25,435 nucleotides of DNA from JAGTJU01 sp038257535 (GTDB lineage: Bacteria; Myxococcota_A; Polyangia; Fen-1088): the NCBI GenBank assembly GCA_038257535.1, contig JBBSJE010000076.1:1-25435 (forward strand). The letters are read 5' to 3'. Both the position numbers and the translations under genes were made by a program. Position 1 is the first letter of the stretch, and every line of letters begins with the position of its first letter. The notes below the pieces were generated by a model. That model searched no databases, had not been told where the DNA came from, and saw nothing but the letters and a program-made list of their open reading frames with translations. Shown here piece after piece: positions 7,790-16,109 of this stretch.

Positions 7790-9226
7790 TCAGGCCAAGA
7801 TGTCGGGCAAAACGGTGCTCGTCTTGAACTGATCCTGACCCCATGAGTTGGGCGACATGCCCATCGCGTGCATGAGGGTGAGCGGAATGCGCAGCAGATT
7901 GGTGGTGGCTGCGTCTCCGCTCACCGGCACGTGTAGTCCCTGTAGCAGGCGTCCACCCGCGCTGCCGGCAATCAACGCCGGCATGTTTACATGCTTGTGC
8001 GTCCAGCCATCGGCCACTTCAGAAGTCCCCCAGACGCAGGTGTTATCCAGAAGGGTACCGGCTCCTTCGGGTACGCCATCTATAATGCGGACGAAATCGG
8101 CGAAACGCGCGACGAAGTAGCGAAGCACCTCCTTCACTAGTGGCGTGAACCCCACGCAGTGCTGGAACTCGTGGAAGGATGCCTCCTGCTTGCCGTTACA
8201 CACAAGCGGCGCGGAGATGTTGTCGTACTGTTCGTGAGACGCTGGGCTAGAAAACTGGAACGTCGCCACTCGGGTTAGATCGCAGGCCAGCGCCATAGCC
8301 AGGAGTTCCCCGATGAGACGCGCGTTCTCGGTGTCACCCCGCTTCACGCCACTCATGGGCTCGGCGGGCATGCGACAAGACTGTGGCGGCGCCATCGTCC
8401 TGTTGCCGATGCGGCGCTCGATACCCCGCAACGCGTCCATGTGTCCCTGAAGACGCAGCCTGTCGGCGGCGCCGAGTCGCTTCTCGAGCGCGGTGGCATC
8501 TTCGAGCACGGCATCGAGTATGCTACCGCGGACAAGGTCGATAGGGCGTTCCGCGCCAGACTTGAACACCGACGAAGGCCCAAAGAGGCGGGCGAACACC
8601 TGCGCAGGGTCAGGCGAATAGGGGTTGGGGGCGAAGGGGCCGCTGTGTGAGATATACGAGACCGCCTGCCCGGGGCCAAACGAGGGGTGGTGCGGCGTCG
8701 CACCGAACTCCAGCGTCCTGTAAGGCGTCTCCTTGCCGAGGGCCTTGCCCACGACCTGATCGATGGTCTCGCCTGAATGCGAGAGATAATCCCAGACGCC
8801 GCTTCCTGAGAAAGAGGGATGAACGATTGGATTGGTGCCCCCCATGACCGCCACCGCCCCCTCAACGTGCGGATTTGTCTTGTTGCGGATGCCCAGGGTC
8901 ATACCAGTGACCACGGAGACCCGGTGCTTGATGTCGGCCAACGGCTCAAGGGCGTAGCTCGGCGTCCAGTTGCGCCCGAGGCCGGCGGGAGTCCAGGTCT
9001 GGGGCTCGTTGCCATTGCCCCAGAACCATATGACGAAGCGACGCGGAATATCCCGCCCATCTGCCAAAGCGGTCCCGTTGCCATTAAACATGGCATCGAG
9101 GGACGGCAACGCGACACTGACGCTGCCGAAGCCCCCGAGCATGCCCCGCAGAAAAACCCGGCGAGGCAGACGATGGCGCGGCAAGGCGCTGGTCGCAAGG
9201 TCGTTTTGATGACGTGAATGGCTCAT
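7790..9226 (-). CDS. DUF1552 family protein with Tat signal
   Basis: A 478-residue protein. The start is the ATG at 9226, which overlaps the stop of the upstream gene as ATGA; an upstream in-frame TTG (9235) is less likely. The N-terminus has a twin-arginine motif, PRRVFLRGMLGG, followed by a hydrophobic stretch to about residue 45, indicating folded export to the periplasm. Family features include RRFVIWFWGNGNEPQTWTP (about 62-80), the DLTRVATFQFSSPASH region and CVWGTSEVADGWTHKHVNMP near the C-terminus. DUF1552 proteins, common in Myxococcota and Planctomycetes, resemble the DUF1501/sulfatase-like (alkaline phosphatase superfamily) exported proteins, but their substrate is not established. 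Coupling to the DUF1592 gene indicates a joint periplasmic or outer-surface function. Confidence 0.9.
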   Translation of the reverse strand: MSHSRHQNDLATSALPRHRLPRRVFLRGMLGGFGSVSVALPSLDAMFNGNGTALADGRDIPRRFVIWFWGNGNEPQTWTPAGLGRNWTPSYALEPLADIKHRVSVVTGMTLGIRNKTNPHVEGAVAVMGGTNPIVHPSFSGSGVWDYLSHSGETIDQVVGKALGKETPYRTLEFGATPHHPSFGPGQAVSYISHSGPFAPNPYSPDPAQVFARLFGPSSVFKSGAERPIDLVRGSILDAVLEDATALEKRLGAADRLRLQGHMDALRGIERRIGNRTMAPPQSCRMPAEPMSGVKRGDTENARLIGELLAMALACDLTRVATFQFSSPASHEQYDNISAPLVCNGKQEASFHEFQHCVGFTPLVKEVLRYFVARFADFVRIIDGVPEGAGTLLDNTCVWGTSEVADGWTHKHVNMPALIAGSAGGRLLQGLHVPVSGDAATTNLLRIPLTLMHAMGMSPNSWGQDQFKTSTVLPDILA

Positions 9227-10914
9227 GATCCCCAAACCTCCTCGAACCAGCGGCTGGTGGCGATGATTTCCATCAGGCTCATCACATCGAAACGGCGAGC
9301 GGCAAAGGCCTCGGTGAACGCCGCAACCATGTCTTCATCGGCATTGGTATCGAGCCTGCCGGCGGCGTAGCGAACCAATTGGCGGACCAGGCAAGTCGGG
9401 ACATCGGGGTGGTCGTGCAGGGCTTGGCCGAGACCGGCGGCGTCTTGAAAGACAATGCCATCGAGCGTCCCGCTGGCATCAATCACGAGACCGTTCTCTT
9501 TGGCGCGGAAGGCGCCAACGGCGTCAAATGTGTGAAGCGCGAGACCGATGGGATCCATCAGTTGATGGCAGGCCGCGCATGAGGGATTCGTGTTGTGTTC
9601 CATTAGGCGCGCGCGGGTGGTTGTAATCTCGCCCTCATCGACAGGCGGCAGAATCGTGGAGACATCCTCTGGAGGTGGCGGGATCTCCTGGCACAGAAAC
9701 GTCTCCCGCACGTACTTGCCACGCAAAGATGGCGACGCGTCTCTGGGTGTCGCCTGAAGGGCCAACACGCCAGCGAAACCGAGAAGGCCCGCGCGAGGTT
9801 GGCTCTCTGGCCAGCGCGCGGCGAAAAAGCTTGTGTCCGAAAGGGCCTGCACCGCAGGAGGTTCGACGCCATAGAGAATGGCAAGCTGGCGGTTGAGCCG
9901 CGTATCACGCAGGGTGAAGAGATCTCTGTAATCGCCCCGCTCGTCGAAAATCTTTTGAGACAGCGTCAAGAGAATTTCTTCATGCATGGCGTGCGCGAGT
10001 TCCTTGTCGAACGCGGGGAAGAAGGCGGCGTCCTTTTTCAGGCTGGGCAGGTAGTGAAGGTTGAGCAGGTCAGCAAACACCTGCATCACACCTGCTCGGG
10101 CCTGCGGCATCGCGAGCATGCGCGTCACCTGTTTGCGCACGTGCGCGGGATCGGCCAGAAGACCATGTTCACCCGCAGTAAGCAGTTCGTCGTCGGGGAT
10201 AGAATTCCATAAGAAGAAGGCCAAGCGGGAGGCCATGTCCAGACTTGAGACCAGCATGCGCCCCTCCACTTCGCGCGGAGGCGCCAGTGGAGTCTGGTAG
10301 AGGAAGTGAGGTGATTGCAAAACCCCGGCGACCGCCATCCCGAGCCCCTCCCAAGGATTTCCAAGAACCTCCGTGGCCTTGCTCGCAAGCGTCGCATAGC
10401 GTGTGACTTCCTCGGGCAGCACCGGGCGTCGCCAGGCCTTGCGCGTGAAAGCCTGTAAGAAGCTGCGGTTGCATTGCGCCGACGGCTCGCACCGAACCAC
10501 CGCCATCCGCAGTTCGGCATCAGCAAAGGCGATACCGCTCGCATTCAAAGCGGCCAGCTCGTACTGCTCCGCCAGCTGAGCGGAAACGCCTCCGACCGCG
10601 CCCTGCAGAACTGAATGCCATCCGTCCGGCATAGGGGTGTCCACACCGCGCCCGATAAGAGCGCGCACAGCGTTATCATGCTGATCGAGGGTTAGCTGGC
10701 GGAAATTTCCTGTCGGCTGGGGCGAGTTTCCGCTCGGTTGAGGCAAGTTCCCTGGCGGCTCGGGCAAGTCTCCGCGTGGCGTCGTCGGGGGCACTGGATC
10801 GGAAGTGCACGACAGTGCCACGGCCGCGGCTCCGAGCCACACGGCGTTCATACCGGAAAATCTGGCCGGTCGTCCGGGGTATGTCCTGCGTGGCTTATGC
10901 GAACTAGGATCCAT
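9223..10914 (-). CDS. DUF1592/DUF1588/DUF1585 family protein, likely heme-binding lipoprotein
   Basis: A 563-residue protein. A hydrophobic N-terminal segment ends in VALSC (32-36), a plausible but imperfect lipobox, so it may be lipid-anchored; a start at Met22 (10851) would give a more typical signal. A Pro-rich linker of 7-residue repeats (about 46-70) follows. Then come a short DUF1587-like start (FRQLTLDQHDNAVRALIG), a DUF1595-like part (about 141-200, TRKAWRRPVLPEEV), DUF1592 (about 215-345), DUF1588 (about 370-470) and DUF1585 (about 490-560). One CAACH heme c motif lies at 446-450 in the conserved NPSCAACHQLMDPIGLAL. This set is known from planctomycete and myxobacterial cytochrome-like proteins of unknown substrate. 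Its TGA overlaps the DUF1552 start. An electron-transfer partner for the DUF1552 protein is an inference. Confidence 0.9.
   Translation of the reverse strand: MDPSSHKPRRTYPGRPARFSGMNAVWLGAAAVALSCTSDPVPPTTPRGDLPEPPGNLPQPSGNSPQPTGNFRQLTLDQHDNAVRALIGRGVDTPMPDGWHSVLQGAVGGVSAQLAEQYELAALNASGIAFADAELRMAVVRCEPSAQCNRSFLQAFTRKAWRRPVLPEEVTRYATLASKATEVLGNPWEGLGMAVAGVLQSPHFLYQTPLAPPREVEGRMLVSSLDMASRLAFFLWNSIPDDELLTAGEHGLLADPAHVRKQVTRMLAMPQARAGVMQVFADLLNLHYLPSLKKDAAFFPAFDKELAHAMHEEILLTLSQKIFDERGDYRDLFTLRDTRLNRQLAILYGVEPPAVQALSDTSFFAARWPESQPRAGLLGFAGVLALQATPRDASPSLRGKYVRETFLCQEIPPPPEDVSTILPPVDEGEITTTRARLMEHNTNPSCAACHQLMDPIGLALHTFDAVGAFRAKENGLVIDASGTLDGIVFQDAAGLGQALHDHPDVPTCLVRQLVRYAAGRLDTNADEDMVAAFTEAFAARRFDVMSLMEIIATSRWFEEVWGS
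10701..10784 (-). repeat. Four imperfect 21-bp tandem repeats coding a Pro/Gly linker
   Basis: Units at 10701-10721, 10722-10742, 10743-10763 and 10764-10784 share a GCAAGTTTCC-like core and code on the minus strand for repeated PxGNxPQ-type heptads just after the export signal of the DUF1592 protein. In-frame units let copy number change linker length without breaking the gene. Confidence 0.7.
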
Positions 10915-11014
10915 GACTGCGCTGCAACATAGCGGTAGTCCATCGTGATTTCAAGGTAGATCTCAACGGAACTGGGGCACCGCGGACCATGGTTTTGCTG
11001 TGTTTGAGGCGCGA

Positions 11015-11055
11015 TTTGTGGTGGTCTGTGCATGAGCGCCCACCTAGACCACAAA
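11015..11055. promoter_or_regulatory. Imperfect inverted repeat in the divergent intergenic region
   Basis: TTTGTGGTGGTCT (11015-11027) and AGACCACAAA (11046-11055) are inverted copies; the left arm has three extra bases. The repeat sits between the divergent DUF1592 gene (start 10914) and the membrane glycosyltransferase-like gene (start near 11212). No T run follows, so a terminator is unlikely. It could be an operator or an mRNA-leader hairpin. Apart from this repeat, 10915-11211 shows no convincing gene or promoter. Confidence 0.35.
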
Positions 11056-11211
11056 CAAGATAGGAGTTGCTTTCACAGTGCGTTCATCACGCTTCCCACA
11101 GCTCTAGGACAATCCTTAGCCAGGACATCTACGACTGTTCCGGACACAACTTTGTCCCCAGTGCGCATGCCGGGGCGTGGTATAGCGCCTGCGAATACTG
11201 GCCAAATCTCC

Positions 11212-13035
11212 ATGTCACATACTACTTCAACCCTGCCTGCCGCCGCATCCCGCGAACACAAGATCGAGACGAGCAAACTTGTCGTCTGGGCTTGGACGCT
11301 CACTTCGCTGGCTTCGTTCGTCATGTTTGTTGTGTTCGATGTCGATGTTCCTCGAGGCGACGACTGGCACACGCCGGGCGAGCTTCTGCTTGCTGACGAA
11401 CGTGGTGAGATGACGTTTCAGAGTTTCTTCCGCCAGCATAACGAGGCTCGCATCCTGTTTCCGCAGCTGTTGTTTTGGCCGATCGCCAAACTTACAGGGT
11501 GGAACTCAAGCGTTCTTCATTTCGTGAACTGGTTAACTCTGTGTTTGCTGGGATGGCTGACCGCAAAGCTGGTTCGGAAGACCATGGGCGATGGGGCTCG
11601 GCAATGGTCGGCCCTGAGCGCCTTAGCGGTTGCTCCGATCGTTTTCGCAGCCTCGCCCATGCACTGGTACAACATGTTGTGGACGATCGAGCTTATCGTC
11701 TTCGTTGTTCCCCTGTGTTGCCTGGTCGCCGTTTTCTACAACCAGAAAGAAATTTCCTTATGGGCGCGCACGGCGATTGCCAGCGCGATGTGCATCATTG
11801 CCACGTTCAGCTACTCAAACGGCCTGATAACGTGGGCTTTTCTTTGGCCAGGTTGGTGGCTGATCGTGAAGGAACCAGGCATACCCTCTGTTCGCCGTGC
11901 ACTCACTAGTCTGCCAACAGTTGCTTTCGCACTTGTAGGCTTCGCGACGATCGGCTTTTTCATGCATGACTGGGTTGCCCCAACCCATCACCCAGGATCA
12001 TTCTCAGGCCTCGCTCAACCGCTTACCGCTCTACAGTTCATGGGCTTTTGGGCTGCTTTGCCTCTGGTTTCTCCTGGTGTTATGACAGGGGCTCAAGTGG
12101 CTCCCCCGTTGTCACACTTTGCGGTGCTGTTCATGATTGGTGTGGCCGCAATCGCCGGCACCGCCTTCTTCGTTCTATTTTGGCGCCACCGCAGGTCGCT
12201 TCTTCGCGAGGAGACACGCCTTAAAGCTTACCCTTGGATCATTTTGACCGCATTTGGTCTTTTGACATGCTTTCTGTCTGCCGCTGGCCGTTCTGCATGG
12301 GGCGCCACCGCGGCTCTCACAGAACGCTACGTGACGTCGGCGGCCTTCTTGTACGTCGGCCTCTTCGGATTGCTTCTGGCAATGTTGTTGAACCCTGGCA
12401 CTGATACAGTGCCCACCCCCCAACATCAGCGAGCTTCCTCAAGGCTGACAAAAGCACTCATGCTCAGTTGCGCCGTTTCAATCGCGGGGGGAACTGCAGT
12501 GGCGATCTGGATGGCTGGCCGGGACGAGGTTTGGAGCCTGCAGAATAGGTTGAGCCTACAGGTGTCCCAAGAGCTGCCTTTGAATCCCCTTCTAACTAGA
12601 CATTGCTGCTCGCCGTCTTATATGGCCCATCGTTATACGGCCTTCCGCTCTGCAGGCTTCCTTCACCATTTCCGGGATTTGAATGCGGGGGTGCGAGCTC
12701 CTGTTGCGGCGGACATCCTGCGGGGCAGGCTAGATGCGTCGCGCGTGCGGAATCCATGGGGCCTCCCCGTCAAAGGGACGTTCGAAGCGCCTCCCGGCAA
12801 CTTGCATCCAGTCCTGTTCCTATTGGCATCTCCGGGGCTTGGTGCGACACCATCTAAGGACTCGCTGCCGCTGCTGGTCGCGCCGGCCTCTTGCTCTCCT
12901 CAGCTGGCCGGCAAGACCTGCTACCGCTTTGCCGCCGAATTCACAGAGTCCGAATGGCCCTCCCTGCCCCGTAAATTCTGGGCCGTCACAGTTGACCCGC
13001 CAACCCGCTATGAAGTGAATTTCTCAGGCACCTGA
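11212..13035 (+). CDS. Large polytopic membrane protein, GT-C glycosyltransferase-like
   Basis: About 607 residues from the ATG at 11212. The frame is open further upstream to 11032, but residues before this Met look non-coding in composition; the ATG at 11167 is an alternative, and none has a good ribosome binding site. After a first membrane segment (about 24-44) comes a periplasmic loop with VPRGDDWHTPGELL and an acidic pair, the place where GT-C enzymes carry their catalytic Asp. About ten hydrophobic segments follow up to residue 440, then a membrane segment and a soluble C-terminal part of roughly 150 residues. The architecture suits a polyprenyl-phosphate sugar transferase or a polymerase-like protein acting at the periplasmic face. 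No specific family is recognised. It heads the plus-strand polysaccharide block; 141 bp separate it from the next gene. Confidence 0.7.
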   Translation: MSHTTSTLPAAASREHKIETSKLVVWAWTLTSLASFVMFVVFDVDVPRGDDWHTPGELLLADERGEMTFQSFFRQHNEARILFPQLLFWPIAKLTGWNSSVLHFVNWLTLCLLGWLTAKLVRKTMGDGARQWSALSALAVAPIVFAASPMHWYNMLWTIELIVFVVPLCCLVAVFYNQKEISLWARTAIASAMCIIATFSYSNGLITWAFLWPGWWLIVKEPGIPSVRRALTSLPTVAFALVGFATIGFFMHDWVAPTHHPGSFSGLAQPLTALQFMGFWAALPLVSPGVMTGAQVAPPLSHFAVLFMIGVAAIAGTAFFVLFWRHRRSLLREETRLKAYPWIILTAFGLLTCFLSAAGRSAWGATAALTERYVTSAAFLYVGLFGLLLAMLLNPGTDTVPTPQHQRASSRLTKALMLSCAVSIAGGTAVAIWMAGRDEVWSLQNRLSLQVSQELPLNPLLTRHCCSPSYMAHRYTAFRSAGFLHHFRDLNAGVRAPVAADILRGRLDASRVRNPWGLPVKGTFEAPPGNLHPVLFLLASPGLGATPSKDSLPLLVAPASCSPQLAGKTCYRFAAEFTESEWPSLPRKFWAVTVDPPTRYEVNFSGT

Positions 13036-13176
13036 CCTTTTTCGGGAACTAGATTGCTTGCTTGTGCGGTGTAAAAGACGCGAGTTTTCGCTTAGCGCTT
13101 TTTTGCCATCATTCGCGCTGCGGCGGATCATGTATAAGGCTTGATCTGTTTTTATTGCTGTGGTATCCGGAGCGAC

Positions 13177-14232
13177 GTGAAACGCGTTGCCATCGTTACC
13201 GGCAGTGGAGGCCTCATCGGGTCAGAGACGGTCAAGCGTCTTCTCGAAGAGGGATACGATGTCGTGGGCATCGACAATGACATGCGTTCTTACTTCTTCG
13301 GAGCCGACGCCAGCACGGCAGGAACGGTAGCCAAGTTGTCTCGTCTTGGGGGGCGTTACCAACACGAGGTGGTCGACATTCGCAACGAAGAAGGGATCCG
13401 GTCGGTTTTCAGAACGCAGGGTTCCGCCATTCGGCTGATTGTTCACACCGCAGCCCAGCCGAGCCATGATTGGGCCGCCAAGGAACCGCTAACCGATTTT
13501 GGCGTGAATGCGGTTGGCACTATGAACCTGCTTGAGGCGGCTCGGGAGAGTTGCCCGGAAGCTGTGTTCATTTTCACAAGCACCAATAAGGTTTATGGTG
13601 ATGCGCCCAACGCCCTTCCTTTGGTTGAACTTGACCAGCGGTGGGAGATCGCCTCTGGTCACCAATACCAGCTGGGCATCGATGAGCATTTCACAATCGA
13701 TCAGAGCAAACACTCGATCTTTGGCGCAAGCAAAGTTGCGGCCGACGTGATGGTGCAGGAGTACGGTCGCTATTTCGGAATGCCCACAGCGTGCTTTCGC
13801 GGTGGATGTCTTACGGGGCCGGCACATGCGGGCGCGGAGTTGCACGGCTTTCTGTCTTATCTGATGAAATGCACCGTCGCGGGCAAGCCGTACCGTGTGT
13901 TCGGGTACAAGGGCAAGCAGGTGCGCGACAACATTCACAGTTTCGACTTGGTTGAAGCTTTCATGCATTTCGCCCGCGCCCCGCGCTGCGGAGAGGTTTA
14001 CAACATTGGTGGCAGCCGCCACAGCAACTGCTCAATGATCGAAGCGATAGCGTTATGCGAAGAGATCAGCGGGAAGAAGCTAGACCACACATATGTGCAG
14101 GACAATCGATCTGGCGATCACATCTGGTGGATCTCAGACGTTCGGAAGTTTCAGGGCCACTATCCCGCTTGGAATTACCGCTATGGGCTTAGGGAGATCC
14201 TGACGGAAATTCACGCCGCTTGCGTTGCCTAA
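13177..14232 (+). CDS. NAD-dependent epimerase/dehydratase, CDP-paratose 2-epimerase-like
   Basis: A 351-residue extended short-chain dehydrogenase. I take the GTG at 13177, four bases after GGAG, because the Rossmann motif TGSGGLIGSE begins right behind it (residues 8-17). Family marks are VVGIDNDMRSYFFGADAST (29-47), the TSTNKVYGD active-site strand (134-142), and FGASKVAADVMVQEYGRYFG, followed by CFRGGCLTGPAHAGAELHGF and GKQVRDNIHSFDL. The usual catalytic YxxxK reads FGASK here (Phe182, Lys186). From memory, Phe also occurs in close relatives of this subfamily, so it may not be a local defect. The protein probably modifies a nucleotide sugar in the cytoplasm. The next gene, another epimerase, starts 7 bp downstream, which suggests consecutive reactions on one sugar. 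Confidence 0.88.
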   Translation: MKRVAIVTGSGGLIGSETVKRLLEEGYDVVGIDNDMRSYFFGADASTAGTVAKLSRLGGRYQHEVVDIRNEEGIRSVFRTQGSAIRLIVHTAAQPSHDWAAKEPLTDFGVNAVGTMNLLEAARESCPEAVFIFTSTNKVYGDAPNALPLVELDQRWEIASGHQYQLGIDEHFTIDQSKHSIFGASKVAADVMVQEYGRYFGMPTACFRGGCLTGPAHAGAELHGFLSYLMKCTVAGKPYRVFGYKGKQVRDNIHSFDLVEAFMHFARAPRCGEVYNIGGSRHSNCSMIEAIALCEEISGKKLDHTYVQDNRSGDHIWWISDVRKFQGHYPAWNYRYGLREILTEIHAACVA

Positions 14233-14239
14233 AGACTTC

Positions 14240-15304
14240 ATGCGCATCCTGATCAGCGGTATTTGCGGATTTGTAGGCTCGTCCCTGGCACGCAGCCTAC
14301 GAGTCGTAGAACCATCGTGGGAAATCTTCGGCTTCGATAGCTTCATACGCGAAGGCTCCGAGGTGAACCGCGCGGCCCTGCGGCACTTAGGGGTAAAGGT
14401 TCATCACGCGGACTTGCGTGCAGCAAGCGACGTTGAAGGGCTGCCTGCGGCGGATGTCCTCATTGATGCAGCGGCCAACCCCAGCGTTCTGGCGGGCGTC
14501 AGTGGCGGTAGTAGCAGCCGCCAGTTGCTGGAACACAATCTGGGCGGCACCATCAACCAGCTTGAGTACTGCCGGCGGCACAATGCGGCGTTCATCTTGC
14601 TGAGCACCAGTCGCGTCTATTCCGTTGAGGGGATGAGCGCCGTGCCCGTTAAAGTGCAGGGGCAACGTTTGGTTCCTGACGTCGATCCAGGCGTGCGCGG
14701 GCTAAGCGTGCGGGGCTTCAGCGAAGACTTCTCTACCTCGCCTCCGCTTTCGCTTTACGGCTCAAGCAAACTTGCGTCCGAGGTTCTGGCCTTGGAATAC
14801 GGAAGCCTTTTCCAATTTCCCGTTTGGATCAACCGCTGCGGCGTGCTCGCCGGAGCTGGGCAGTTTGGCCGGGCTGATCAAGGTATCTATAGCTTCTGGT
14901 TGCACTCTTGGAAGAGTCGGCGGCCGCTTCGTTATCTCGGATTCGGGGGGCACGGTTATCAGGTGCGGGATGCACTACATCCTTCGGACCTTGTTCCGCT
15001 GCTGCGCAAGCAGATCGCTGCGACCGACTTTACCGGGGAACGCATTGTGAATGTGTCGGGCGGGGTCAAGAACAGTATGTCGCTGGCAGAGCTCAGCGCT
15101 TGGGCCGAAGATCGCTGGGGACCGCACACCGTGTTACGAGATGGATCTGAACGCCGCTTTGATTTGCCGTGGATTGTCCTCGACAGCACGCGGGCTGAAC
15201 AGACTTGGGACTGGAAGGTGCAAACCTCGATTGAGCAAATTCTCGAAGAGATTGCCGTGCACGCGGAAGCCAACCCAGACTGGTTAGGTCTCACCGGCGC
15301 CTAG
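14240..15304 (+). CDS. NAD-dependent epimerase/dehydratase (second of a pair)
   Basis: A 354-residue extended short-chain dehydrogenase. The ATG at 14240 places the cofactor motif GICGFVG at residues 7-13. The active-site strand is LLSTSRVYS (120-128), and the catalytic pair is Tyr173-Lys177 in LYGSSKLASEVLALEYG. Downstream are NRCGVLAGAGQFGRADQGI, GFGGHGYQVRDALHPSDL and a C-terminal TWDWKVQTSIEQILEEI, typical of NDP-sugar epimerases. Unlike its upstream neighbour, it keeps the catalytic Tyr. The two genes are only 7 bp apart and share the QVRD...SDL core, so they are distant paralogs probably acting in one pathway. Substrate and product are unknown; CDP- or dTDP-linked deoxysugars are the usual substrates of this branch. 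Confidence 0.88.
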   Translation: MRILISGICGFVGSSLARSLRVVEPSWEIFGFDSFIREGSEVNRAALRHLGVKVHHADLRAASDVEGLPAADVLIDAAANPSVLAGVSGGSSSRQLLEHNLGGTINQLEYCRRHNAAFILLSTSRVYSVEGMSAVPVKVQGQRLVPDVDPGVRGLSVRGFSEDFSTSPPLSLYGSSKLASEVLALEYGSLFQFPVWINRCGVLAGAGQFGRADQGIYSFWLHSWKSRRPLRYLGFGGHGYQVRDALHPSDLVPLLRKQIAATDFTGERIVNVSGGVKNSMSLAELSAWAEDRWGPHTVLRDGSERRFDLPWIVLDSTRAEQTWDWKVQTSIEQILEEIAVHAEANPDWLGLTGA

Positions 15305-15326
15305 AGCCTTTCGAGCGAGCCCACAA

Positions 15327-16109
15327 ATGCGAGCCAAACGTAACCAACGTGACCCTTCCGCTCCCCGGCTGACCTGCATGAGCATTGTCATTCCCGCCCG
15401 CGACGAAGAAGGCAGTGTGGGTCAAATGGTCGAGCATTTACACGCCACCTTGAAGAAAAACGAGGTGCCACATGAAATTGTGGTCGTTGATGATGGTAGC
15501 TCCGACGGAACCTGGAGCCTGCTGAAGCAACTTGCCCTTGCGATCCCGGAACTTCGGCCCATCCAAAACACTGGTAGCCACGGTTTTGGACGCGCAGTCA
15601 TTTGTGGGCTTGAGGCCGCCAAGGGTGATGCGATGTGCGTGATGATGGCCGATGAATCTGATGATCCCAACGACGCCGTAACCTACTGGAACAAGCTTAA
15701 CGAGGGTTGGGACTGCGTTTTGGGCAGCCGATTCATTAAAGGGGGCGCCACTTACGACTACCCGCGGTTCAAGATGGTGATGAACCGAACGGTCAACACG
15801 ATGATTCGTTATGCCTTTGGTATAAAGCTTAACGACACGTCGAACGCTTTTAAGGCCTACCGGCGGGAAGTCATTCAAGGTGCCGGGCCGCTCATATCGC
15901 CCCACTTCAACCTGACGGTTGAAATCCCCCTCAAGGCCATCGTGAGAGGCTATTCTTGGACCGTTGTTCCCATATCGTGGCGCAACCGCAAGGCGGGAGT
16001 TGCGAAACTCAAACTGCGCGAAATGGGCAGCAGGTACCTTTTCATCATCCTTTACTGCCTGATCGAAAAATACCTCAGCCGCGGTGACTACCTTAAACCC
16101 AATGCCTAA
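15327..16109 (+). CDS. Family 2 glycosyltransferase, dolichol-phosphate mannosyltransferase (DPM1)-like
   Basis: A 260-residue GT-A fold enzyme without membrane segments. It begins with SIVIPARDEEGSV (about 19-31), has EIVVVDDGSSDGTWSLL (about 49-65), the nucleotide-sugar and metal-binding region MMADESDDPNDAV (about 109-121), and GSRFIKGG and FKAYRREV further on. The C-terminal WRNRKAGVAKLKLREMGSRY motif is characteristic of DPM1-like enzymes that transfer a sugar from a nucleotide donor to polyprenyl phosphate. The ATG at 15327 is used; Met18 (15378) is a possible alternative. It lies 22 bp after the second epimerase and overlaps the methyltransferase start. A likely role is loading the modified sugar onto undecaprenyl phosphate, supplying the GT-C-like membrane proteins encoded nearby. 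That link is inference. Confidence 0.9.
   Translation: MRAKRNQRDPSAPRLTCMSIVIPARDEEGSVGQMVEHLHATLKKNEVPHEIVVVDDGSSDGTWSLLKQLALAIPELRPIQNTGSHGFGRAVICGLEAAKGDAMCVMMADESDDPNDAVTYWNKLNEGWDCVLGSRFIKGGATYDYPRFKMVMNRTVNTMIRYAFGIKLNDTSNAFKAYRREVIQGAGPLISPHFNLTVEIPLKAIVRGYSWTVVPISWRNRKAGVAKLKLREMGSRYLFIILYCLIEKYLSRGDYLKPNA

Noticed and set aside
7709..7831. Short plus-strand open frame between the Cys-rich remnant and the DUF1552 gene
   Set aside because: No ribosome binding site, and it runs into the 3' end of the convergent DUF1552 gene. I see nothing else in 7667-7789.
13080..13104. Possible terminator GCGA-GTTT-TCGC with TTTTTT after the membrane protein gene
   Set aside because: The stem is only 4 bp and the T run is seven bases away, too weak to support a call.
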